Source of the DNA: Xiphias gladius
Taxonomy: Eukaryota > Chordata > Actinopteri > Istiophoriformes > Xiphiidae
Assembly (NCBI RefSeq): GCF_016859285.1
Contig: NC_053420.1
Location: 24,906,045-24,970,044 of the forward strand
Direction: 5' to 3'
Length of the DNA stretch: 64,000 bases
Shown: one piece after another, positions 45,466 to 57,840 of the stretch
How the letters are laid out: each line of letters begins with the position of its first letter
Numbering within the stretch: position 1 is the stretch's first letter
The notes under the pieces: model-generated
The model's input: only the letters and a program-made list of their open reading frames with translations
The model's database searches: none
Told to the model about the DNA's origin: nothing
Position numbers and translations under genes: made by a program

Positions 45466-48400
45466 ATTCTGGGCATCGGTCGAGCCATATTGCGCCGATA
45501 TTACAAATGAAGAGATACGATTGCTAGAAGAGCTTCTGAAACCCCCAGATGATGAAGCTGAGTATTTCAAAGTACGACATAAAACGCCTTTGCACTTGTT
45601 CTTGTTTTAAACACACCTTCACTGAGTACATGAACAAAATTCTACGTGTTTTGATTGTGTTACATGTGTGTTGAGCTTTCGGTGCTGTCCGTGTTAACTG
45701 TAGATTCCAGCACTAGGGAAACACTACTCTCAGCGGTGGGCTCAAGAGGATCTGCTAGAGGAGCAGAGGGAAGGAGCTCGAGCCAACGACAAAAAGAAGA
45801 GCCTCATGGGAGGGCCACTGTCTGAACTGGATGCAAAAGGTGAGGGAAGACTGCAGCCTGAACCTTAAAATGATTATCAGGGGCTAGTTTTGTCCTAGGT
45901 ATAACCATGCCAGACTGTATTTACTTCACATGTATATATCCACCTTAACACTCATCTTCACGTTCAACTACTGTAGATGTGGACTCGCTGTTAAAAAAGT
46001 CAGAGTCCCAACATGAATCTCCAGAGGACGGCTGTCCCTTTGGTCCTCTCACGCAACGTCTGCTCCAGGCCCTTGTAGAGGTCAGACTCATTATTTCGTG
46101 ATCCAGCATGTACACTGCTAAAACTTCAATTAATGCATATGGGCTTTTGAAAATACAAATGACTGAAAAGTGAGATTTGGCATCTGAAATATTTATGTTT
46201 AAATTGTGAAAACACTGAAATTTGACCATACTTGCTCCCTTTTTCTCGTTTTTTTTTCAGGAGAACATTATATCCCCCATGGAGGATTCTCCTATACCAG
46301 ATATTTCAGGCAGGGATGCTAACGATGGCGCTGGGACGTCTCCTCGAAGCCAAGGAAAAGCTTTTAGGTATTTGCGCTACACCTCGTATGAGTTATCAAA
46401 AGCACCAACATTAGTTCTCCATAGAACATAACCCAGTGCATTTGCAGCCATTTTCGCACACAAACTACTTTCTGACACAAATCGTTCTGACGTGGGATGA
46501 TAAACAGAGGTATTGCCTGTGTTGGACGCATTCATTAACGACTGCTACAATGGTTTAACTCATTGTCGTCGTCATTCACAACACTCAGACCTGTAACTGT
46601 AATTCAGTGAAATATAGATACATTTAATGAAGCCACAAGGGGCAATTTCCGGTTTCTAACCTTTAACCAAGATTAAAGCTGCCAGAACCAACAAGTGGGT
46701 TCGGGCTTGACAAAGCTGAGGAAAGTCACTTCAGCAAGTTTAATGCTGTTTAAAGAAGGAGTGACACCAATCACACACTTGTTTCATCATCACAATGTAT
46801 GCAGAAAAAAAATTCAGAATTTAACAAAGGGTCCAAAAAGTAAATAACATCTTATTTTGTGTATGATATTGAAAATGTGAGATTATGCATTGGGTATTTT
46901 ACTGATGGAAAAAAAACTACTTTATTTCTGTTTATATAATATTTTCCTCCAAAAAGAATAAGCAAAAGTAGACACTTTGGAGTTAATGACAGGCTTATGA
47001 AAGAGAAAAAGGTTAACGAAATGGAAGGTGCTATTATGATGCTAAGATCTTTTTTGCCCTGTTCCAGCTATAGTTGATCCATGTTGCGTGGTATGTTTGA
47101 TTTGTTGTTGTTTTCACAAGTGGTATAAGTATTAAGCGTATAGGTGTGTATGTTTCACATGTCCCCACTTAGTTTAATCAGGATTGCTCTAAAACAGCTT
47201 GAGTTATGGCCAATGCTGTCCTGCTAAGCCCTGCCCTCTGTGAAGTTTTTTTGCTTGATGGCAGCCATGTTTTTTGACCGATCTTGCCCATTTCTAAAAG
47301 AATTGTGCATCTCAATCTTGCAAGACTTTATACCGACTTTGGTGTTGATAGAGTTGAAATCCAAAAAGTCTGTGTAAAATTACTCTTTTTCACGTTATTC
47401 AAATTAGCAAAAAAAATCAATCATGATGGCCTTTATTGTTCAGAGGCTTTATTTAGAGAAGACACTGAGATGTATATCTGTGCCAAATTTCAAATAATAT
47501 GGACTCAATTTGTGGGGGGGCCAGACTTTTGAAAGCTTTTACTTGTTTGGCCAATTGGAATATTTTTTTTCTTGGAAAGCATTAACACATTGTTTCGAGT
47601 TATGGTGCCAAGTTTCCGGTCTCTAGCTGGACTAAAACTCGGCAAATAAACGACAGTATAAGAAGGCAGATATTGATGAAAAGGCCATGCCCACATTCAT
47701 CAATCAATATGAAACTTCGGATTTTGGTTAATATTTTCCCCCAGGGCATATGCACCAAAATTGGTGAGATTCTGTCCACCTGGTTTTGAGGTATACGTTT
47801 TTGGTATTTATGGCGCTCCCTATGGGTTGGGCTCAAAATGCTTTGGTAGGCATTTCCATAAGACAAACTGAAATGATCTGCCAAGATTTATGATGATTGG
47901 ACAAGTTGTTAATGAGTTATGGCCAATTTCCTGCTAAGCCGTACCCTTGGCGACGTTTTTTGATTTATTGCGGCCATGTTTTTGGACCGATCTTGACCAT
48001 TTATGATAGAATTGTGCATCTCAGTCCCACAAAGCTGTGTACCAAATTTGGCGTTGATGGAGTCAAAATCCAAAAAAGTCTATTCATTTAACTGTTTTTC
48101 ACATTATGCAAATTAGCTAAAAATCCATCATGGCGGACATTTATGGTCCAAGAGGCTTTTTTTTTGTAGAGCACAGTTAGCTGGACTTGAGTCAAATATC
48201 AAGTCAATCTGACTTGCAGTGTGAGGGGTTTCAATAAGCAATTTTGGGCCTTAATTACAGCGCCACCATCTGGTCAGTGAGCTCATGTTTCTTGGGAAGC
48301 ATTTGCACATTATTTCCAGTTACTGAGCAAAGGTTCATGTTTCTAGCTCATTCCAGCTCACGGCAATTTAAGCCGCAGCACAGACTGGTAACAATAACAG

Positions 48401-49307
48401 TAGACTGGCACAAAGACAATAGGGTTCTACCCCTTTGGTATTAGAACCCTAACTAGACAGATAGGGGTATGCATATGTATATAGGTTTTTGTATATGCAT
48501 GCATGTGATGTTATCTATGTACATATGTGCTTGCATGTATATATCTATTCTCAACATTTGGAGGGGGGAAAAGATTGTAAAATTTAACTTTATAATATTT
48601 TCTTGAATAGAGCTGGTACATTTCCGTTGTGATCCCAACATATCTAGAAGTTGTTTATCCATCACCACACAGACACAGTGTGTCCTCAACAGTATTCTGA
48701 AGTGAGTTTGCGCAATAAAGTTTAATGTAGGTTCCAAGTTGCCTCTCTGAACCTTTTGCCTTTTATGCCACTTTTTGCAAAACTTTCATTTTTCTTTCAC
48801 TCCTCCAGTGTTCCTCACACACGTTCCCTGGAGGCACGGATCAAAGAGGAGCTGGTGGCCCAGGGGCTGCTGGACTCTGAGGAGCGACCTGGACCAGGAG
48901 GAGATTCAGAGGACGAGGTCCTGGCAGAATTGCAGAAGAGACAAGCAGAGCTCAAAGCCCTGAGTGCTCACAACAGAGCTCGCAAGCAGGAGCTGCTGCG
49001 GTGAGGACACAGGACAACAGTGGATACAGTAACCATGATCTAAATTGTGTAAAATCAAGGCCTTATCCATGATCAGCAGTTGACAAGAACTTTTGATTTG
49101 CTGCTGTCTCACAGGTTGGCAAAAGAGGAGATGCGCAAGCAGGAGCTTAGGCAGAGAGTCAGGGTGTCTGACAATGAGGTGATGGAGGGATTTCGGCGAA
49201 TCATGGCAGCCCGGCAGAAGAAACGCACTCCAACCAAGAAAGAGAAGGATCAGGCCTGGAAAGCGCTGAAGGAGAGGGAAAGCATCCTGAAGCTGCTGGA
49301 TGGATAG
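44607..49307 (+). CDS. TADA3: transcriptional adapter 3 (ADA3)
   Basis: Adaptor subunit of the histone acetyltransferase modules of SAGA and ATAC; it links GCN5/PCAF to ADA2. Eight exons join in phase: 44607-44816, 44980-45227, 45466-45571, 45704-45839, 45977-46080, 46261-46367, 48809-49000 and 49115-49307, encoding 431 residues (human 432). The protein starts MSELKDCPPLKYYDFKPVEH and includes RSEDDGIGIEELDTLQLELE, a basic linker with KPKKQKL, RFWASVEPYCADIT, KHYSQRWAQEDLLEEQ, ENIISPMEDSPIPD and DSEDEVLAELQKRQAELKAL. It ends QAWKALKERESILKLLDG. The C-terminal third is helix- and charge-rich, suggesting coiled coil. Exon 3 is preceded by an unusually long T tract. Intron 6 (2.4 kb) is filled by a duplicated repeat. 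Confidence 0.97.
47200..48300. repeat. interspersed repeat in two diverged copies (TADA3 intron 6)
   Basis: Two diverged units, about 47205-47570 and 47915-48290, share the same ordered words. These are GAGTTATGGCCAAT, CTGCTAAGCC, GCCATGTTTTTTGACCGATC (or GGACCGATC), AGAATTGTGCATCTCA, GTTGATAGAGTTGAAATCC (GTTGATGGAGTCAAAATCC) and ATCATGGCGG/ATCATGATGG. No intact long frame exists. It looks like an ancient tandem or composite dispersed element whose class I cannot name. Confidence 0.6.
48258..48276 (-). promoter_or_regulatory. CTCF-like motif, reverse orientation
   Basis: The minus strand reads TGACCAGATGGTGGCGCTG, close to the CTCF core with the GCGC downstream extension. It lies inside the repeat in TADA3 intron 6, so it may have been supplied by that repeat. 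Confidence 0.4.
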
Positions 49308-49640
49308 AAGAAGCAACAGTTTGTGTCTGGTTAGATTAGGACAACTGTGACAGCAGTTACATGGTCAGTGAACAGGTGTATATGTGATGATGAATGATAG
49401 TTTACTGCAGGTGAACATGATTTGAGTAGGGACATTTTCGTAGTAGTTTTTACATGTACAGCAGAAATCTAAAATGGTCGGTAACACTTGGTATGCAGCA
49501 GAGACTTTTTCTCATTTTGTTGAGTTTTTTTCTTTGTCAGTGGAATTTTATTGTTGCTTTTTATTTTGTTTACCATTGTAATGTTATAAAGACAATACAC
49601 ATGAATGTTTGAATAAATCAGTACCACTTCAAGACATTTT
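49308..49640 (+). other. TADA3: TADA3 3' UTR with poly(A) signal
   Basis: AATAAA at 49612-49617, about 305 bases after the stop, implies a short 3' UTR. Confidence 0.65.
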
Positions 49641-50655
49641 TTGTATGTCTTTGAAATGAACAAATCAGATGGGATGCATCTATACATATGGTGTGTACTG
49701 CAGTGGTTTCTTCAGTCCTGATCACGAATCCTCCTGGAAACCGCTGGTTACCACCATCAGGAACAGAAGATCTAGAACACAGACTGTAGATACAGATTCA
49801 AACAAGATTTAACATTGTTGGATCAATTAGTATTCCTTGTGTTGCTATGTTTATTGCTCATTGACCATTTTCTGCATTATTGCTGTGCATTGGCATTTGA
49901 CAGAAACACATACGCTAACTAAAAACTAAGATTTGACTTGATATTTTACTTTCATTTTTAAAACCAAGGGCTCAGAATCTTTGGGAGGTAGAGGCAGGAT
50001 CCTTTTCACAATGAGGACAAAGGCCACAACATCCACTGTGGTCCAAGAGATGGCGATGTCCACCCACTGAGGTACAACAACTAAACTTTCATGACACAAC
50101 GATCAGTGGAAAGGAGAATGTGGAGAAAGATGTCACTTTCAGTTTTTATTTTTATTTTTTTTTTCCCTACAAATTTGCCTTTTCTTTTAACTCACCAACA
50201 TGGGGCGATGTGCCCCCCCCCCCCTATACTACCGGTCCTGTTTTTAACACTTTTTGAGATGCAACAACAACAACATGGTAAGCACATCAATGCTCGAAAA
50301 ACTTTTCGCAACGAAAAATATTTTGAATAAAGGTTTTAATGGCTCTTCCCTCGCTGCATAGCTTATCTACATATAAACCGTGTAGAATAAATAATGGTCT
50401 ATAACCAAGAACCCAATGTTTTATTCATTTCTTTTTACAGTGTCATAATATGTTATAATGTCCGAGTAATGTGCAAATATACAAAATAGCGTACAGGAGC
50501 ATCTTTAACTACTGTTGCACAACTTTTAAGATACTCTGTTTTCATTTACATTTGACAGTCAATATCCTGAGGTATGTATGGAAGTATTTGTTTTAGTTCA
50601 TTTTCCATCTCTGAGGAAACATTTCAAGTAAAAGTGACCTCACTCTTTCCTGAGG

Positions 50656-50672
50656 CACCACTAGATGGCAGT
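50656..50672 (+). promoter_or_regulatory. CTCF-like motif
   Basis: CACCACTAGATGGCAGT is a good match to the CTCF core (CCACTAGATGGCA) in forward orientation, about 1.3 kb past the TADA3 stop. Confidence 0.45.
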
Positions 50673-51522
50673 CGTTGTCTTTTGACGGACCAGGCCTACA
50701 GCATTTAGATAGCAAAGGGCCTGTGGCTGATGCACTGCCTCAACAGAGTGTGTGTGTCAGTGTGGTGTGTGTCCAGTCTTCACTTGAAGATATCTTCATT
50801 GATCTTGATCCCAGGATGAAGCAGGAGACAGTGTGTCTCACAGTGTGCAGCTGTGTGCGAGGGTCACTCAGTTCATCCTGTGGAGAGACAGACAAGCACA
50901 GTTATCCAGAGGGATCCGACCAGGGGACAATGCAACAACCAGACACACTGCTCTCCCACCACACCATCACTACCACACCACTGGATTCAGAATATGAATC
51001 CAAACGTACTAGGAGGTGAGGGGACCTGTGTCCATAAATTTCTTAAGGAAATGTGTTTTGACGGTTTCACCCACGGAATAGCCATCGTGTGAGTTTCAAA
51101 ATCATAAGGCTTTCGCAATACAGACATTTTTACAAACTCATCTGTATCAGATCGATGCCACTAGGATGGCAGTAACTCGTTACTAAATGCATTTTGAAAA
51201 ATAATAAAGGTAGCGCCCATAATACCACTAACCTTAACAACTACGTTATTTTTATAATTTGATTTCCTACTTGTTGAAATGCTAGGAACTTACATTTATG
51301 AAGGGACTTCAGTCTTGTTATTGTCATGTTAGCGATAATAGTATTTTAACTCTGCTCCCTAACATTGTAACAAAGTTTATTCAGCCCTTGAAAAAACAGT
51401 GCAGCACTAGACTATGGTGTTGTTCAGACGGAACACACACTGCAGCAGCATCATCCCGACAACAGGTCAAATTTGACTAAACTCGTGTGTCTAATGTTGA
51501 TGTCTGTTGATCTCCCCTGTAG

Positions 51523-52029
51523 ATGGACGACATCGCTGACACTACGGATTTCAGGCCTCTGCGCTACAACTGGTCAGCCTGCCTGTTTATATTTTGAGCA
51601 GGAAGAGGTTACAATCAAAGGAAAGGCTGGTGTCCTCTACGCAAATTCATAATGCCATCAGCCCATGTGTGTGGAAGCTTTTAATAACATACAGCCCTAT
51701 TGAATCCTCCTCACAGGTGAATGGAAGCTGAATAGGTAGCCCCTCGAGGCTGGGCGTATCGCACAGGTCTTTTGTTGCATTTGTTTTTAGACCTAAACTG
51801 AAGGGCAGGTGGGTTTTGTGTTGATACACTGCTGATACATGCTAAATGATGCTCATCCACTGTTTGCACATCCTGTTCTGAGCTTTTTTTTTTTTTTTTT
51901 TATTTTAAAGGCCAACCAGACTCCTTTTTGACTGTCCAGGTGGTGCACCCCTTTGGGATCTATGAGGCTCTAACAGCTCCACTCGGTCACGTAGCTCTCT
52001 CCTCTCCCCATGTGAAATTCATCTACGTG
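51523..52029 (+). other. possible two-exon coding fragment, unrecognised
   Basis: An acceptor (CCTGTAG) precedes 51523, and a GT donor follows 51572. A second acceptor with a strong T tract (TTTTAAAG) precedes 51911, with the donor GTGAGC at 52030. In one frame the two join without a stop, the second segment reading QPDSFLTVQVVHPFGIYEAL onwards for about 40 codons. I do not recognise the sequence. An open frame of that length can arise by chance, so this is weak. Confidence 0.15.
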
Positions 52030-52471
52030 GTGAGCTTCTTCACTCCCTTCTGTCATGGCCTGTAAACCTTTACGCCTGTTTGAGGAAGAGGGCTCTCCAC
52101 TGGAGGGTCTGGTTAAATAACTTGAACTGAAGTATTCTGGCACAAGATGAGCAGCAGCTACATGTCTGGAAGCTTTTTCTGTATTTCCTCTGGCAATTAT
52201 GAGCAGAAAAGTGTAAATACAGTGCTATCATGTGGGCAGGCTGTGTGTTGCGTGTTATGGGTTTACATGCGCCCGCACACACAAAGAAACACAGACATAC
52301 TTATCTATGCCACTATAACCCCAGATCTCCTGTCAGTGGGGGATGTTTTATCCATTGGCTCTTTGTTTTGCCAGTTTGTTCAAACTAAGTTTCTTTCTCC
52401 AGGGCTCTCCTCCTACTCCACCTCCGTCCCTGCGTTCCTGAGCTGGAACTGAGCATGGACAGAGAGAGGCT

Positions 52472-52472
<1 letters not shown>

Positions 52473-52546
<74 letters not shown>

Positions 52547-52550
52547 ACAC
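52473..52550. repeat. (CA)n microsatellite
   Basis: A near-perfect CA run of about 38 units, with one GA interruption near its end. Confidence 0.97.
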
Positions 52551-53319
52551 AGGGGGAGATACATAGGGGTAAGGGGATTTAACATAAATCTGTTGATCCT
52601 TTGTGCTAATGCTATGTCAGCTTTCATGCTGAATTGAAATAGTGTACAGTATGTGACAGAGATACAGACAGAGGTTGAGACAGCTGCTGAGGCCGGCTGG
52701 TCCACTGACAAGAGCCTCTGTCCAGCCAGGCCACGCCTCGGCTCTTCTCCTGCACAGAGAACTATTGTCTTGTCAGTGCTGCTTCCACTATTCTGATGTC
52801 ATGGTTTGTCCTTCCCCAGCAGGCTGCTGTTGCTGTTGTGGTAAAACTTGAAAAAACCTTTTAGCCTGAAGTCAGAAGCACAAACTGTACAAATGAAGGG
52901 TGAGATAGTCCCAAGTACCGCATACACAAAAACACTCCTTTGCCCTCACCTCTTTGGCCACTCCTTTACCATGGTCCTGTTTTGAATCTTTTTTGCCTCT
53001 CATTTGCATGGCAGTTGATGCTTTTTTTTTGGGACTCCTGAATTTGGCAGCTCATATGCAAATCATATGTTTTTGCCTCATTTAACTCCACCTGTCTGGG
53101 GTGTTTTGCTCATCTTTGAAGTTGAGATAAAGATTCTTGGGTCCCCTTTCCAGTCTGTCATGTATCCAGGGCATTTTATACAAAATAAGCACAATCAGCC
53201 ACAGACAAGACATTCACTTACAGCATGAGATGCAACAAGCCCAGTTAGACAAGACTTGTCTATACAGTGTAGGGGCATTATTAGACATGCTGGCTGCCAG
53301 CAGTTTGGGCCACCAATTT

Positions 53320-54350
53320 GACCCACACTGAAATATCTCAAGAACTATTGGATGAATTGCGGTCAAATTTGGTACACAAATTCATGTTCCCCAGAGGATG
53401 ACACCAACTGACTTTGGCGATCTAGTGACTTTTCCTCTTGCACCTTCAGCAGGTTGACATTGTTAGTTTTTAGTGAAACATCTCATCAACTGTTGGATGA
53501 ATTGCTGTAAAATTTGGTACTTACATTCATGGTGCCCAGAAGACGAACCCTAATGACTTTAGTGTTCCTGTGACATTTCCTATTGTGTCTTTGAACTGTG
53601 TGCAGTGGTGGAAAGTAACTAACTATATACTGCTTCTACTTCACTACATTACAAAAGCAAAATATACTTTTTACTCCATCAAATTTTTCTGTCAGCTGTA
53701 GTTACTAGCTACTTTTCAGATTTCCCTACAAATTGGTCAAGGTACAGATAGATAAAATTATCTAACATTTCACTACATAGCAAAGATTCCGTCTGAAGTC
53801 AATAACAATATAACTATGTCATATATATCAGCCTAAGGGGACATTTTACTGCAGAAAGAGTACTTTTGCTTTTGATACTTCAAGTACATTTACTGTACCT
53901 TATAATACTTGAATCCAGGTGCTTCATCTCTAACATGGTACTTTTACTTATTGATAGAATCTGAATACTTCTACCACCACTGCCTTTATGGTTTTAAGTT
54001 AAATATCTTTATGACTATTAGATGGATTGACATAAAAATGTGCAAAGACATCAATGGTGCCCAGACAATTTACTTTATTTTAATAACTGATGCCCTGATT
54101 TTTCCTCTAGTTCCATCATCAGGTAAAAATTTCATTTTTTTAAATACTTTTTTTATGACCAAATGCCTGCAAAACTAATGACATTCCTAACCTAAGATGG
54201 TCAACTTGGTAAACATTATACTAGCTAAATATCAGCATGTTAGCATTGTCATTGTGAGCATGTTACCACACTAATGTTAGCATTTAGCTCAAAGCACCAC
54301 TGTGCCTAAGTAGAGCCTCACAGAGCCGATAGCATGGATATAGACTCTTA
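53320..54350. repeat. interspersed 'AACTATTGGATG' family repeat, interrupted
   Basis: Left part 53320-53602 carries AAATATCTCAAGAACTATTG and AAATTTGGTAC twice. The right part, 53983-54350, resumes with TAAATATCTTTATGACTATT and ends with clustered GTTAGCATT words. The insert at 53603-53982 separates the parts. The family matches the copy at 9465-9930. Confidence 0.6.
53603..53982. mobile_element. non-autonomous element with CAGTGGTGG terminal inverted repeats
   Basis: It starts CAGTGGTGGAAAGTAACTAA and ends ATACTTCTACCACCACTG, giving inverted ends of about 15 bases with one or two mismatches. The interior is typical of the fish 'GTGGTGGAAAGTAACTAAGTA' repeat: TTCACTACATTACA, TTTTACTCCATCA, AGTACTTTTGCTTTTGATAC. 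It has no transposase, and no clean target-site duplication was found. It splits another repeat. Confidence 0.65.
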
Positions 54351-56014
54351 TTTTCATTTTAAAAAAAGAGGCTATGGTTGAAAAGTAAGTGATTATGTTC
54401 ATGGTATTTGGAGGAATTAATCAAAACTGATAACCGATACCATCTGGTGAAATCAGGATAAAGGACTGAAGACGAGTGGAGGTCTGATTGCTGTTACGCC
54501 CAAGACCTACAAGACAAGTCAATATAATGTGTCGTTAATACTCAGAAGCTCAATTCTTAGCCCATGTTTGCTTAAGGTTTTATGAGCCTTTGCTTTGAAA
54601 GGTCTCAAGTCATGCCAAGTCCACAACCAGCCCCCCACTGAATCCACGCCAGAGCTTTTTCTGTTTCTTACCTCTGCTGCAGTAGTTAAGTCTCCTGAGT
54701 GCTGACACGGTGCTATTAGTGTTTGACTATGCTTTGTTAGAATAACCGGGCAATAACTACGATAAGAGACACAGAGATAGGTGGATAAGAGAGTGCTATG
54801 TGAGAGCGCTGTTTGTCATTGGCAGTAACTTTGGACAGCAGATGTCAAAGGTATTGAGAAGTATGCTTCACTTTGGAGATAAGGCCAGATAGCCGAGGTA
54901 TGTAGAGCAGATGTATAAGAGGACTATGTATGGACATACAGGTCATGCTCATATTTCCACATAGATTCATTCACAGTTTCTGCCACCTCAGCCTCAACAT
55001 ACATTATAGTGAGTAAATTGAAGCAGGAAGAACTGGAAGAGACCCATCTCGTGGTTCTGGGACATCAGAGGGCTGCCATTCTTCTCCCCGTGTGGCTGGA
55101 TGGATATGCCTCTTTCTTGGGGCTTCCTCTGAGCTGAAGGATGGTGGGGAAGCGAGAGGACATCACCGGCACTGTGGATAATAGTCATTGAGGAGCAAAG
55201 GAGACACAACGAAAAACACTTCTATCACCACCCACCACTTCACTGTTATCCTTCCTCCATCCTCTCACCATCTCTCTTACGTTTCCGCTGCTCTGTTATT
55301 ATCACCCAGATCATTATCAGGCTCACTCTCCCCTTTCTGCGATGGAGAGGAGGGCCGGCCGCCCACATGGCTTTGGTGAGAGATTTCAAACAGCAGCAGC
55401 ACAGGAGGAGGGGAGGGGAGAAAAACGAAGACAAGAGGCCCAATAAAGTCTGTCTAAATATAGAGGCAGCAAGGCCTTTTTTCCCTTGTCCTTATAAAGT
55501 GCTGCTGGTGAATCCGGATGGACTATCCTCCTTGCTGCACTGAGCGCTTATTACTCCCTCCAGGGTCAGGAACATTGCTGTTGGTGCATGGAAACACACA
55601 GTCACACACACAACCACACAGGGCTACGCTGTTTTATGAGAGAGAGAGAACAGGGACCTTTGTGAGTTTTTGCTTTACACAAAGGGTCAAATCATGTTTG
55701 GTGGAACATACTAAAATAGGAGAGGTTTGAAGAAGCCTCTAAAAAGAAATGAGTGATGGGGGGGGTGTACCCAGCCTGATAGTTCAAGTCAGTGCAGGAG
55801 ATTAGGAATGAAGTTAAAGATGAATTTATGGCCAAAAATATCTCGGACGATGGATTATACATTACAATTTATATCAACACAATCTTCATCCTCTGTCCAA
55901 AAGATGCCCCTTTTTGGCTCTCACTGATTCTAACTTCTTTAATCCTGTCTCATTTGTAGTCATTATGTTTCTTCAGAAGAGAGAGCAGTCTTCTAAACTT
56001 GGATCTGTCTGAAA

Positions 56015-56845
56015 GAAATAATTATACATTTTGGGAAACATGGTTATTCGTTTGCCAAGTGTTAGCTGTGAAGAAAGAAATTAGATGATTGATACCATGG
56101 AAACAGCTCTGGTTCTGTCCAAAGGTCACAAAATTCACTTAAAAGAACCTCTAAAGCTCACTAATCAACACGTTATATCTCGTTTGTTTAATCTATACAA
56201 AAACCGTTATGGTTTTATGAGCATTATTATCATTCAGACCATATTTAACTGAGTCAGAAATCTGGCTCAGAAGTTTTATTCAGAGTCTGAGATATCGTGA
56301 GCTTGTGTCAACAAACTGTTGGCAACGTGACTGCTAAGCCCTGACCAGCAGCAGTTACATCTAAAAACAATCCCATGTTAACACTAATAGAATAAATTTA
56401 GCTAATAAGAAGGAGCTGTACACCATTTATTTGTACCTGGTTTCACTTCTTAATGAACCACAACAAATATGCAACACAACAAAAGTAGCCAACATTGCAC
56501 GAATGCAGCATATGTGCTGGACTATTTCTTGGTCATGTACAGAGGAAGGTAGTCAATGCTCCCACACAGGAAATAGTCTGGCACATAACCCTGTATAAAA
56601 CCACAACTTTTCATTAGTAAACTTGAGTTATTGTACGGATTAAACCATCAAGATATAACATGTTAATTAGTGAGTTTTAGAGATCGGAGAGAGCCAGGCT
56701 GGCTGTTTTCCCCTGTCTCTAGTCTTTGTGCTAAGCTAAGCTAACCAGCTGTTGGTTGTAGCTGTAGTGATATTAGTGTTGTCATCTAACTCTCAGCACG
56801 ACAGCAAACGCGTTCAAAAGATGTCAAACTCTTCCTTTAAAAATT
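56015..56845. repeat. foldback (inverted-repeat) element, second copy
   Basis: The left arm has ACATTTTGGGAAACATGGTT, GTTCTGTCCAAAGGTCACAA, ACCTCTAAAGCTCACTAATC and CGTTATATCTCGTTTGTTTA. The right arm (about 56655-56845) carries their complements: TTAGTGAGTTTTAGAG, GAGCCAGGCTGGCTG, GTGCTAAGCTAAGCTAACCA and TGTCATCTAACTCTCAGC. It belongs to the same family as 19790-20400. Unrelated sequence between the arms (about 56220-56650) may be a spacer or an insertion. Confidence 0.65.
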
Positions 56846-57470
56846 CTTGATTTGACTGTTGTGGCTCTCCACTGACTCTGTCCCCTATACAGATTAGCAT
56901 GCTGGGTTTGCATTTAAATTTGACAACTTTGCAAACAACATTCTTTGCTCTACCTGAAATAGTGTCAACTGTTCAAAAGTGAAAACGTCTTATTAGTTGT
57001 ACATGATCAGGCTGCAGTCAGCGACATAAAGGTGACCTCTTCAATTAGGTCTTTACCCTCATGAGAATTAAAAAATCCAAATAGCTGCGTTATCATTGTA
57101 TGTGACTAATGTGATTTACTCCCATGTCCTACGCACTGTTGCGCGGTTACCAGTGATGCTTGTCCTGTAATATACAGGTAATGTGTTGGTTAACAAAGAC
57201 CAGAGATAGATGTATTGCAAGAGGAAATGCAGAGGCAGGTAACTTATAGTTCACTTTTTTACGAGAGATAAAATGTTTGCTATGCTCTGTGAAGCAAACA
57301 AGAGGTCATTTTCACAGCTGTCCTCATATCATATGCAGGTGGTGACAGCAAAAGTTCAGAAGTCAGGCAGGGTAAAAGGGTTCACTGTATGTTTTAACAT
57401 CCTCTTTTACACCTGTTGCTCACTGTCCCCTGTGGTGTGTTGTGTGTGGCCACACACTAAGACACTTGTT

Positions 57471-57471
<1 letters not shown>

Positions 57472-57524
<53 letters not shown>
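57472..57524. repeat. (CA)n microsatellite
   Basis: An uninterrupted CA run of about 26 units. Confidence 0.97.
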
Positions 57525-57529
<5 letters not shown>

Positions 57530-57777
57530 CTATCATTGTGGCTGTCCAAGCTGGGATTGTGCTCCAAAGGCAAGCACAGAGAGACTGAATAACATCACAC
57601 ACATACAGACTCACACACTGAACATCAGCATTTGTTACATAAGAGCTCCTCCTCTACACAGACAACTGCACAGCACAGTCTGACAGAGTCAATGTCAAAC
57701 TCCGCATGAGAGAGAAAACGGGTTTAATTTGTGCATTACCACTCAGTTGCTATGTGTACAGCTGAAGTGGATCGATA

Positions 57778-57781
<4 letters not shown>

Positions 57782-57839
<58 letters not shown>
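57782..57839. repeat. (TG)n microsatellite
   Basis: An uninterrupted TG run of 29 units. It lies 260 bases from the CA run at 57472, so the two could pair as an imperfect inverted repeat. Confidence 0.97.

Positions 57840-57840
<1 letters not shown>

Noticed and set aside
50675-51019. 114-codon plus-strand frame, and a minus-strand exon-like segment beginning DELSDPRTQLHTV
   Set aside because: Both strands are open over the same bases, neither translation is recognisable, and the segment has GT-rich edges.
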